DNA of 32,432 nt from positions 1 through 32,432 of the forward strand of contig CANPCK010000006.1 of NCBI GenBank assembly GCA_947572545.1, given 5' to 3'. A program made the position numbers and the translations under genes. This document shows positions 15,711 through 24,012 of this stretch, in pieces (position 1 is the first letter of the stretch; each line of letters opens with the position of its first letter). Source of the DNA: an uncultured Clostridium sp. Lineage in GTDB: Bacteria; Bacillota; Clostridia; TANB77; CAG-508. A model generated the notes under the pieces. That model searched no databases and was not told where the DNA came from. It saw only the letters and a program-made list of their open reading frames with translations.

Positions 15711-16692
15711 CTATCCTTCTAGATATACTCTTGATACACTGATTTTTCTCCCATTGGCTGCACTAAATGTTATATGGAATGAACCTTTAATTGAGCTAAG
15801 ATCATACTCCATTTTGCCTGTAATTATCTCACTATATGCTTTCACAATCTGCTCAGAGGGTTTTCCACTCAGTCCGTGTAGAATAACCAAATGCCACTGA
15901 TGTATAACCACTATCGTATACCTTTTCATCTTTAGCTATTTCATAAACAATCTTTGTATATGGTGAAACATCAATTTTATTTTGTGTATATAGTGCATAA
16001 CCACACCATGTTCCCCAAGTGTGTATAGTTAACAGCTCATTTATAATGGTTGTTCCTACTGAAGGATTTGTTCCATTGGTGCCATATCTGCCTATCCATC
16101 CTCCTGTTAGTTCATTATAGATTTCTCCATTATCAAATAGCATTAGCACATTTTTACATTCTGTTTTTACTGATGTTTCTGTTTCTTCTTGTTCTTCTCC
16201 ATTATACACAATTACTTTTATTTGATATTCCGTATCTAATGCTAAATTTTCTACATTGCATGTTTTTTCTGTGGTTCTTTCTCCTTGTTTTATTCCATTT
16301 ACGTAATATTCAAATTGTGTATCTTCTTTATATTCATTAATTATATTTATTTGAAAACTGTAATTTGTTATTTCTCTTACTTCTACTTGGGGTTTTTTTA
16401 ACTCATCTATTTCTTCTGGTGGTGTACTTATGTCTAAATCTGAATCAGTGTCTCCTACTATATCTTCTATTCTATTTATTGTACTATTCAATAGACTTTC
16501 TATTCCGTTCATTATTTCATTCTCTCTTAAACTCTCTGTTGCATAATTGTACGTTCCATTTATTGCATAATCTACTATCTTTGTTCTATATACTACCCCT
16601 ATACTTACTGCTGCTAGAATTACTAATATTATGATCGCAATTATTAATGCTACTAGAGTTATTCCTTTTTCTTCTTGTGTTTTCCTTTTCAA
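15711..16692 (-). CDS. prepilin-like surface protein, with +1 shift at CGG
   Basis: A 326-aa product if the shift is used. The N-terminus is a short basic leader, then EKGITLVALIIAIIILVILA, a type IV prepilin-like cleavage and membrane segment. Next come an Asp/Glu-rich linker, a fibronectin-III-like domain (about residues 98-160, including QVEVREITNYSFQINIINEY) and a lectin-like or jelly-roll C-terminal part (LFDNGEIYNELTGGWIGRYG). In frame 0 the protein stops at 15853, just after STRTEWKTL. The +1 frame continues GLSGKPSEQIVKAYSEIITG, then FHITFSAANGRKISVSRVYL. The start is TTG 16692 after AAAGG. Its N-terminus is shared with the proteins at 25755 and probably 31321. Confidence 0.72.
15874..15876 (-). 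other. +1 frameshift site CGG in the prepilin-like gene
   Basis: In-frame codon 273 reads TCT ACA CGG ACT. Dropping the C gives ACA GGA CTG AGT GGA AAA CCC TCT GAG. The shift keeps 54 more codons open. The +1 frame is open across the site, so the exact position is less fixed than in the other genes, but the only CGG in the overlap is here. Confidence 0.7.
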
Positions 16693-16811
16693 TTTATTGT
16701 TTACCTTTCTCTAACAGAATAGTCTGTTTTACATTTTTATATTTCTTTAATATTAACCAAAAAATAGGCATTTATATTATATCTCTAGTCCTTCATTTGT
16801 CTTTTATTGTT

Positions 16812-18801
16812 CTATTCAAATATAATTTCTTTTTCATTATTTAGGTTTGCTGTCTTTGTTCTATTTCCTAATACATCATCTACAAATACTTTTACTGTCA
16901 CTGTTCCTATTCCTGATATTGGTGCTGATATATTTGTATCACTTTCTTTGTGTAATTTTTTATATACTGTTTCTCCATCAACTACTACTTTTACCTCTAC
17001 TGATTGAGGTGCTATTGTTACTTTATCTATTGTGTTTGTTGTTGTATTCAATTTATCTTCATATTTAGGTTTATAATCTAATATTGATTTAAGATTTACT
17101 TTTACTGTTCCTGAAACTGCTTGTTGAATTTGGTTTACTGTTATTGTCATACTTGATCCTTTTTCTACTGTTGTTCCTCCTTCTAAGCTTTGCTTTACAA
17201 CTGTTCCGTCTTCTTTTGTTTTATCTTCTGTTGTAAGTGTAGTACTTACTGTAAGTCCTGCTGCTTCTATTTCAGCTATTGCATCTGCTTTTGCTTTACC
17301 CATAACATTTGGTACTATTGATTCTTCTATTCCCTTACTTACAGTTATTGTTACTGTTGAACCAGCTGCAACTTCTTTTTCTGCTTCAATGTCTTGTTTT
17401 ATTACAATTCCTTTTTCTACTTTTTTATCAAATTCTTCTACTACAACTACTTCTAAATCTTGTTTGTCTAGTTCTTCCTTTGCTTCTTCTTCTGTCATTC
17501 CTGTAACCTTAGGTACTATTGTTAATTTTTGTCCTAAACTTACTATTATTCCTATTTTGGTATCTTCTTTTATTTTGTAGTCTGTTTTATATTCAGGTGT
17601 TTGTGATATAACTAATCCTTTGTCTATTGTAACATCATATTTTTCTTCTGTTATCTCATATTTGAATTTTGTTTCTTTTAATGTATTTTCTACTTCTTCT
17701 ACTGTTTTTCCTACTAAATTTGGTACTTGTGCATCTTTTGATTTTGTTAAATTAAATACAAATATTGTTCCGCCTAAACTTAGTGCAAATAATATGATAA
17801 CTATTAATGCTATTACAAGACCTTTATGTTTTTGATAAAATCCTTTTTTCTTTTTAGCTTTATTTTTTTCATCTTTTTCATTTATTTTTTCTTCCATACT
17901 CTTTTTCTCTAGAGTTGGTATTACTTGTGTTGGAAAGTCATTTGTTAAAGTTTCTGCTGTTACAAATTTTCCATCTGGGTTTTTTAGTGCAACTGTTAAA
18001 TCTTTTAACATTTCTGTTGCATTTTGATACCTAAATACAGGATCTTTTTTCATAGCTTTCATTACTATATCATTTATAGCAATTGGTATAGCTGGATTTA
18101 TTTTTATTGGTTCTATTGCTTCTTCTTGCATATGTTTTAATGCAACTGATACTGGTGTATCTGCATCAAATGGTACTTTTCCTGTCAACATCTCATATAA
18201 TACAACACCTAATGAGTATAAATCTGATTTTGCATCAGTATATCCTCCTCTTGCATGTTCTGGTGAAAAATAATGTACTGAACCAAGTGTTGTTCCAAAT
18301 GCTGTTATTGTAGAGTTTGATACAGATTTTGCTATTCCAAAGTCTGTTACTTTTGCTATTCCATCTTCTGTAATTATTATATTATGTGGCTTTATATCTC
18401 TATGGATTATATTGTTTCTATGTGCCGTTTCAAGTGCTGATGCTATTTGTATAGCAACATTTACACTCCATTTCCAGCTTAGTGCTCCATCTGCAATGAT
18501 TATTTCTTTTAATGTTTTTCCTTGTATAAGTTCCATTACTATATAATACAAGTCTCCTTCATGTCCTACATCATATACTGATACAATATTTGGATGTGTA
18601 AGGCTTGCAACTGCTTGTGCTTCTGTATTAAATCTTTTGATAAATTCTTCATCTGTTGTGAATTCATCTTTTAATACTTTTACTGCTACATATCTGTTTA
18701 ATACATGACATTTTGCTTTATATACAGTAGCCATTCCTCCGATTTCCTACTTTTTTTAGTATTTCATATCTATTTCCTAACAATCTTCCCTCTAAGTTCA
18801 T
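16812..18801 (-). CDS. prkC: PASTA-domain Ser/Thr protein kinase, with +1 shift at CGG
   Basis: A 662-aa membrane kinase that senses muropeptides or lipid II through PASTA repeats. Frame 0 gives the start, MNLEGRLLGNRYEILKKVGN; the +1 frame continues GGMATVYKAKCHVLNRYVAV. The shift at codon 21 therefore rebuilds the Gly-rich ATP loop (GNGGMATVY). Kinase motifs are HRDIKPHNIII and the DFGIAK and SPEHA segments. One membrane helix (LVIALIVIILFALSLGGTIF) leads to three PASTA repeats, starting VPNLVGKTVEEVE, VPKVTGMTEEEAK and VPNVMGKAKADAI. An Ig-like C-terminal domain follows. The start is ATG 18801 after GGGGAG; prpC ends 15 nt upstream. Without the shift there is no kinase. Confidence 0.92.
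18739..18741 (-). other. +1 frameshift site CGG in prkC
   Basis: In-frame codon 21 reads GGA AAT CGG AGG. Dropping the C gives AAT GGA GGA ATG GCT ACT GTA, the invariant kinase glycine loop. Frame 0 stops seven codons later. Confidence 0.92.
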
Positions 18802-18816
18802 ATTACTTTCACTCCC

Positions 18817-19549
18817 CTAGTTTTTTATTATAACAACTGTTATGTTGTCAATACCACCTGCACTATTTGCCATTTCTATTAATTTTTCATCACAATTTTC
18901 AAAATTATTTAGTATAGTTTCATATATCTTATTTTCTTCTACCATATTAGTTAGTCCATCAGATGTCATAACTATAATGTCTCCTTCTTGAAAATTCTTT
19001 ACCATTACATCTGGTTCTGCAAATTCCAAACATCCTAAAGCTTTCATTAACATATTTTTCTTTGGGTGGTGTTTTGCTTCTTCTTTTGTGATTTTTCCAT
19101 CTTTTACAAGAGTTTCTACATAGCTATGATCTGTTGTAAGCTTTCTAATAAATTGATTTCTAATTCTATATATTCTACTATCTCCTATATGACCAATATA
19201 TGCTCTATTATTATATATTAAACAAACCTCCAAAGTAGTCCCCATACTCTTTAATTCTTCTGATTGTTTTGCTACATCAAATACTATCATGTTTGCATAT
19301 TCCATAGAGTCTCTTATTAATTTCAGTATAGTCTCCTTATTATAATCTGGTATTACATCAAAATGATTTTCTATGTATCTTTTTGCAGCATCTATTGCTA
19401 ACCTACTTGCTATTTCTCCTCCTTCATATCCGTCCCATTCCATCTGCTAACATATATATTTTTAATTTTTGATTATCATCAGATACATAATAATAATCCT
19501 CATTTTGTTCTCTTACTCTTCCTTTATCTGATTTTGCTAGAACTTCCAT
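18817..19549 (-). CDS. prpC: PP2C-type Ser/Thr phosphatase, with +1 shift at CGG
   Basis: A 243-aa PPM-family phosphatase that reverses the partner kinase. Frame 0 gives MEVLAKSDKGRVREQNEDYY (motif 1, RxxNED) through MLADGMG. The +1 frame continues GYEGGEIASRLAIDAAKRYI, with later motifs RAYIGHIGDSRIYRIR, MTSDGLTNMVEENKIY and GGIDNITVVII. The metal-binding DGMGG motif is completed only by the shift at codon 40. The start is ATG 19549, with an AGAAGG site inside the end of rlmN. It lies 3 nt after rlmN and 15 nt before prkC, so it is the middle gene of a tight operon. Confidence 0.93.
19430..19432 (-). other. +1 frameshift site CGG in prpC
   Basis: In-frame codon 40 reads ATG GGA CGG ATA TGA, so frame 0 stops two codons after CGG. 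Dropping the C gives GGA GGA TAT GAA GGA GGA, the conserved DGMGG(Y/H)xxG phosphatase motif. Confidence 0.93.
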
Positions 19550-19552
19550 TTC

Positions 19553-20582
19553 CTACCTTCTTTCACCCCTTTTTCTCCTTAGTTGCCCACAAGCTGCATC
19601 TATATCTGAGCCTAATTCTCTTCTAATAGTTGCAACTATTCCTTTGTTATTTAAATAATCTCTGAATTTAATTATATTCTCATTTGTACTTTTGGAAAAT
19701 TTGCCGTTCCTCTATTTTATTTATTGGAATCAAATTCACATGACAAAGCATTCCTTTTAATAATTTTATTAGTTCTTTTGCATCTTGTTCATTATCATTA
19801 TTGTCTTTTGCTAAAGCGTATTCAAATGAAATTCTTTTATTAGTCTTTTTTATATAATATTTACATGCCTTCATCAATTCTTCTATATTATATAAGTTAT
19901 TTATTGGCATCATACTACTTCTTTTTTTATCGTCTGATGCATGTAATGATATTGATAATGTACATTGTAAATCTTTATCTGCAATTTCATATATTTTAGG
20001 AACTAATCCACATGTTGATATACTAATATGTCTAGCTCCTATTCCTAGTCCTTTTGGGTAATTTATTATTTCTATTGCTTTCATCACATTGTCAAAGTTA
20101 TCTAATGGCTCCCCTATACCCATAAATACTATATTAGATATTTTTATACTCAGGTCTTTTTCTACTGCTAAAAGCTGCTCTACTATTTCCCCTGATGTTA
20201 AGTTTCTTATGAATGCAATTCCTGTTGATGCACAGAATTTGCATCCCATTTTACATCCCACTTGTGAGGATACACATATTGTTTTCCCATGTTTATATGT
20301 CATAAGAACAGTTTCTATCGCATTTCCATCTAATATATCAAATAAATACTTTACTGTACCATCTTTTGATACTTGCTTTTCTAATATATTATAGTTGCAA
20401 ATATCATATTCTTTTTTTAGTTTTTCTCTTAATTCTAATGACAAATCTGTCATTTCTTCAAAACTTGTTACATTAACTTGATACAACCACTTAAATATTT
20501 GTTCTGCTCTATATGGTTTTTCCCCAAGTGTTTTTAATTCTTCTTTTAATTCATTTATTGTATAGTTTTTTATATTCTTCAT
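19553..20582 (-). CDS. rlmN: 23S rRNA/tRNA adenine C2-methyltransferase RlmN, with +1 shift at CGG
   Basis: A 342-aa radical SAM enzyme that methylates A2503 of 23S rRNA and A37 of some tRNAs, and so affects translation fidelity. Frame 0 includes [15 protein letters not shown], the cluster motif [20 protein letters not shown] and LHASDD. At codon 293 frame 0 meets CGG and would end after QIFQKYK. The +1 frame continues [18 protein letters not shown], then [20 protein letters not shown], which holds the second catalytic Cys (AACGQLR). The shift is therefore needed for activity. The start is ATG 20582. First gene of rlmN-prpC-prkC. Confidence 0.94.
19704..19706 (-). other. +1 frameshift site CGG in rlmN
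   Basis: In-frame codon 293 reads GAG GAA CGG CAA. Dropping the C gives GAA GGC AAA TTT TCC, after which 49 codons run to a stop at 19553 with the family-specific C-terminus. This is the only site of the form CGGC; the others are CGGA. Confidence 0.9.
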
Positions 20583-20650
20583 ATTTTTATTTTATATGAC
20601 CTCTAGTTAATCTTATATCACAACTTAAGTTTTTTTGCAATATATTTCAT

Positions 20651-20690
20651 AAAAAAAGCCCAATGTTACAATTAACATTGGGCTTTTTTT
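20651..20690 (-). terminator. terminator of recN
   Basis: A 17-bp perfect stem, AAAAAAAGCCCAATGTT (20651-20667) with 20674-20690, 6-nt loop, T-run on the minus strand. The stem overlaps the recN stop codon by two bases. Confidence 0.95.
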
Positions 20691-22311
20691 ATGCTATTTT
20701 TCTTAAGTTTTTTGCATGTTCTAGTGTTATCTCATTTATATCTCCACTTGCTATTCTAGCTATTTCCTCTATTGTTTCTTTTTCGTTTAATGTTTTTATT
20801 GTCGTTTTTGTTCTATTTTCTTTTGCATCATATTTTAAAAAATAGTTATAATCTCCTTTGGCTGCTATATTTGCTAAATGGGTTACACATAACACTTGAT
20901 GTTTTTTTGATATACATTTTAGTTTTTCTCCAACACTATTTGCTGCTATTCCACTTATTCCTGTGTCTATTTCATCAAACACCATTGTATATACTTCGTC
21001 TATATCTGCTAGTACTTTTTTTATTGCAAGCATTATTCTTGACATTTCTCCTCCTGATGCAATTTTTGAAAGTGATTTTCTGTCTTCCCCAATGTTTGTA
21101 CTAATCATAAATTCTACTTTGTCTAGTCCATTTATTCCAAATTTTTCTTCTTGTTCTAATTTTATAGAAAATTTTGCATTTTGCATTTCTAGTTCTGCTA
21201 ATTCTTTGTTTATTTTGTTTTCAAGCTTTATAGAGTATGCTTTTCTTATTTTTGTCATTTCATTTGCAATTTTTTTCATGTTGTCTTTTATTTGTTTTAA
21301 TTCATTTTTCAAATTGTTCACATATTCTTCTGAATTTTCTATTTTATTTATTCTTTCATTTACTTCTGCATTATACTTTATTATTTCTGATATACTATTT
21401 CCATATTTCCTTTTTAGTATATATATTGTGTCTAATCTTTCTTCTACTTTATTCCTTTCTTCTTCATCAAAATATGCTTCTTCGCTATATTCTTCTATAT
21501 CTCTAGAAAGTTCTTGTATATCATAATAAATGCTTTTTAAACTGTTTAATGATTTTTCATATTTTGTATCTATTTCTTCTATTTTTTCCATTGCTCTAAT
21601 GGCTAAGCTTATTGAATCTATTGCATTTTCATTTATTCTTGTATTTGCTTCGTTCAAATTTTTAGATATTTTTTCTGAATTTAGCATTTTTGTTCTTGTT
21701 TGTTCTAGTTCTTCTTCCTCTCCTTCTTTTAGCTTTGCATCTTCTATTTCATTCTTTTGATATTTAAGTAAATCTAATTCTCTTTGCTTTTCTTTGTCAT
21801 CTCCAAAGTTTAATAATATTTCTTTTTTTAGTTCATTATATTTTTGATAAAGTACATTATATTCTCCCTTAAATTTTGATATTTCTTTGTTTGCCATTCC
21901 ATCTAAATACTTTATATGCATATTTGTATCTAGTAATGTTTGATTTTCATGTTGCCCATGGATATCTATAATTGTTTGCATAAAGTTTTTTAGTTCTGTT
22001 ACTGATACTAATCTTCCATTAATTTTACAAGTATTTCTACCATTTGAGTATATTTCTCTTGATACTACTACATTCTCATCCATATTCTGTTTGTTTGCTG
22101 GTAGATACATCGAAACTTCTACATAAGAAAATTCTTCACCTTTTCTTATCATTTCTTTAGAAAATCTACCTCCTGAAATTATTTGTAGTGAATCTATTAT
22201 AAGTGTTTTTCCTGCTCCTGTTTCTCCTGTCAATATATTTAGTCCTTCATTTAAGTTTATTGTTATATCATCTATAATTCCAACATTTTTTATGTGTAAT
22301 GTACTTATCAT
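20689..22311 (-). CDS. recN: DNA repair protein RecN
   Basis: A 540-aa SMC-like ATPase in double-strand break repair. The N-terminal ATPase half has Walker A GILTGETGAGKT-type text (NILTGETGAGKTLIIDSLQI). Long coiled-coil arms lie in the middle (residues about 150-370). The C-terminal half has the ABC signature KIASGGEMSRIMLAIKKVLA and Walker B VYTMVFDEIDTGISG. Length is normal. The start is ATG 22311 after AAAGGAGA. Transcribed as a single unit with its own terminator. Confidence 0.96.
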   Translation of the reverse strand: MISTLHIKNVGIIDDITINLNEGLNILTGETGAGKTLIIDSLQIISGGRFSKEMIRKGEEFSYVEVSMYLPANKQNMDENVVVSREIYSNGRNTCKINGRLVSVTELKNFMQTIIDIHGQHENQTLLDTNMHIKYLDGMANKEISKFKGEYNVLYQKYNELKKEILLNFGDDKEKQRELDLLKYQKNEIEDAKLKEGEEEELEQTRTKMLNSEKISKNLNEANTRINENAIDSISLAIRAMEKIEEIDTKYEKSLNSLKSIYYDIQELSRDIEEYSEEAYFDEEERNKVEERLDTIYILKRKYGNSISEIIKYNAEVNERINKIENSEEYVNNLKNELKQIKDNMKKIANEMTKIRKAYSIKLENKINKELAELEMQNAKFSIKLEQEEKFGINGLDKVEFMISTNIGEDRKSLSKIASGGEMSRIMLAIKKVLADIDEVYTMVFDEIDTGISGIAANSVGEKLKCISKKHQVLCVTHLANIAAKGDYNYFLKYDAKENRTKTTIKTLNEKETIEEIARIASGDINEITLEHAKNLRKIA

Positions 22312-22450
22312 ATTAACATTTCTCCTTTTTAAACTTTTGTTCTTCGAATTTATGTTTGTATTTTATATTAAATTTTTATAAATGTCAATATGTTTTTTTA
22401 TAAAAATTATTTTTTGAAGTTTTTGATTAGAAATAATCTAGAATTAAAAT

Positions 22451-22762
22451 TTATATAATTTTTTTTAAATTTCTTCGACTGTATAATATTCTTCTTATGT
22501 TCATAATATTACCTTTCACTGTATAGAAAACTGTATAATTTCTTACATAAATTCTATAATATGTATCTTTTCTCTTTTTATTTGAATTATATTTCTCATA
22601 ATTAGTTGGATTATAAGCTCTTTCTATAATTGCCTTTTCTATTTCTGAAATAAAACTCTTGGCAGCTATTGGATTTTTCAAACTTTCTTTTATATATTTT
22701 GTTATTTTAACTGAATCCTTATAGAATAATGGCAAATACAATATTTCATATTGGTTATTCAT
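22451..22762 (-). CDS. RelE/ParE-family toxin
   Basis: A 103-aa basic protein with the RelE/ParE pattern: IKESLKNPIAAKSFISEIEK, then KRKDTYYRIYVRNYTVFYTV and MNIRRILYSRRNLKKII. The family includes mRNA-cutting ribosome-dependent toxins and gyrase poisons, and the text does not decide between them. The start overlaps the end of the antitoxin gene by 8 nt, typical of translational coupling. The two form a self-contained module between yitT and recN. Confidence 0.88.
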   Translation of the reverse strand: MNNQYEILYLPLFYKDSVKITKYIKESLKNPIAAKSFISEIEKAIIERAYNPTNYEKYNSNKKRKDTYYRIYVRNYTVFYTVKGNIMNIRRILYSRRNLKKII

Positions 22763-23036
22763 CTAATGTCCTCCTTAATTTGCCAAATATTTCTTCATGT
22801 GTATAGCATTTTGTTTCTGGATCTTCTGCTTCTTTGTCCGCTTCATCTAACAATGTTTCTATATATTCATTATATTTTGCAGCATTTATCAATTTAGCAT
22901 ACTTTTCTATACTTAATACTACAATAGAACCATATCCATTCTTTGTCAAATAAACTGGTTCATTTTCCTTTAGTACCAATTCTTCTATCTCTGGATATTT
23001 ATTTCTTAAGTCAGATACTGGTCTTATATTAATCAT
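22755..23036 (-). CDS. Phd/YefM-type antitoxin
   Basis: A 93-aa protein. The N-terminal half is the Phd/YefM DNA-binding fold: MINIRPVSDLRNKYPEIEEL, then ENEPVYLTKNGYGSIVVLSI and EKYAKL. The acidic C-terminal half (LLDEADKEAEDPETKCYTHE) would wrap the toxin. The start is ATG 23036 after GGAGGAAAA. Expected to repress its own promoter at 23060-23089. Confidence 0.9.
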   Translation of the reverse strand: MINIRPVSDLRNKYPEIEELVLKENEPVYLTKNGYGSIVVLSIEKYAKLINAAKYNEYIETLLDEADKEAEDPETKCYTHEEIFGKLRRTLDE

Positions 23037-23059
23037 TTAATTTTCCTCCTTTGTTTCGT

Positions 23060-23089
23060 AATTTTATCATAATTTTATCATAACGTCAA
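23060..23089 (-). promoter_or_regulatory. toxin-antitoxin promoter with tandem 11-bp repeat
   Basis: On the minus strand, TTGACG (23084-23089), a 17-bp spacer and TAAAAT (23061-23066). AATTTTATCAT is repeated without a gap at 23060-23070 and 23071-23081, covering the -10 and spacer, a plausible operator for antitoxin autorepression. Confidence 0.65.
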
Positions 23090-23091
23090 TA

Positions 23092-23938
23092 TTATTCTTC
23101 TTTAAATCCAAGCCCATAGGCTTCTCTTGCATTAAATATAGTCATAAATGATCCATTGTCTATCCTACTTGCTATTTGTCTTATTCTTATTATTTCATTT
23201 TTAGATGCTACACACCAAAGTATCATTTTTTCTTCTTTTTTGTACATTCCTTTTGCATATATTGCTGTACTTCCTCTACCTAAATTGTTACTTATTTCTT
23301 TTGATATTTCCTCATATTGGTCTGATACTATAAATATCATTTTTGTGTAATTTGTTCCTTCTGCAATTACTTCTATTATTTTTCCTATTATATATATTGC
23401 TATTGCTGAATATAGCCCTATTTCTATTTGTTTTAAAAATATCATATTTATACTTACTATTATTGTGTCTAATATTACTAATAGCTTTCCTGTTTTTAAT
23501 GTTGGAAACATCCTCGATATTATATTACTTAATAATTCTGTTCCTCCTGTTGAAGCATTATTTCTTAAAATTATTGCTGTCCCTCCACCTATCATTAGCC
23601 CGCCATAAATACTTGCTAAAAATTTGTCTTCTGTTATTATTTTTACATTTATAAAAATGCTTTCAAATATATCTAACAAAATTGATAATACTGCTGTTCC
23701 GTATTATTGCTTTTACAAGGAATTTTTTTCCAAGTTTTATATATGCTATAATAAAGAGTGGTATATTCATTAAAAGTGTAATTGTTCCTACTTTAAATCC
23801 AAATAGATAATATAAAAGTGTTGCAATTCCACTAAATCCTCCTGAAGATAATTGATTTGGGAGCAAGAATAAAACTATCCCAAGTGCCATAAATGTACAT
23901 CCTGCAATAGTAATTAGAGTTTCTTTTAAAAATTTCAT
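23092..23938 (-). CDS. YitT family membrane protein (DUF161/DUF2179), with +1 shift at CGG
   Basis: A 281-aa protein. Frame 0 gives the first helices: MKFLKETLITIAGCTFMALG, then LPNQLSSGGFSGIATLLYYL and ITLLMNIPLFIIAYIKLGKK. The +1 frame continues GTAVLSILLDIFESIFINVK, then GGGTAIILRNNASTGGTELL and the C-terminal DUF2179 domain (ISNNLGRGSTAIYAKGMY, ending EAYGLGF). The junction is codon 80, ATA CGG A, which becomes Ile-Gly. The two frames overlap by only a few codons. The start is ATG 23938 after AAAGG. The role of YitT proteins is unsettled. Confidence 0.9.
23699..23701 (-). other. +1 frameshift site CGG in the yitT-like gene
   Basis: In-frame codon 80 reads ATA ATA CGG AAC. Dropping the C gives ATA GGA ACA GCA GTA TTA, continuing the membrane helix expected in YitT proteins. 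Frame 0 stops 13 codons later. Confidence 0.9.
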
Positions 23939-23960
23939 AATCATTTTCCTTTAATACAAC

Positions 23961-24002
23961 AAAAAATCCTTTTGTTGTATTATCTACAATAAAAGGATTT
24001 TT
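23961..24002 (-). terminator. terminator after the radical-SAM-like gene
   Basis: AAAATCCTTTT and TTGTA pair with TACAA and AAAAGGATTTT (23963-23979 with about 23985-24001), with one mismatch and a T-run on the minus strand. It lies just past the stop at 24013. Confidence 0.88.
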
Positions 24003-24012
24003 ATGTATTTAA

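Noticed and set aside
15858-15866. Frameshift of the prepilin-like gene at the AAAACCC run
   Set aside because: It would also join the frames, but the in-frame CGG at 15874-15876 in the same overlap matches the other five genes and is preferred.
11048-20582. Genome decay (pseudogenes) in rdgB, rlmN, prpC and prkC
   Set aside because: Each gene has a single identical kind of lesion and is otherwise full length with intact motifs and operon spacing. Decaying genes would show varied lesions.
11394-23701. Random sequencing or assembly error as the cause of the six frame breaks
   Set aside because: Errors would cluster in homopolymers and fall in any codon phase. Here all lie at CGG, at the exact codon boundary and before a glycine codon, while out-of-frame CGG sites are untouched. 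It cannot be fully excluded without reads.
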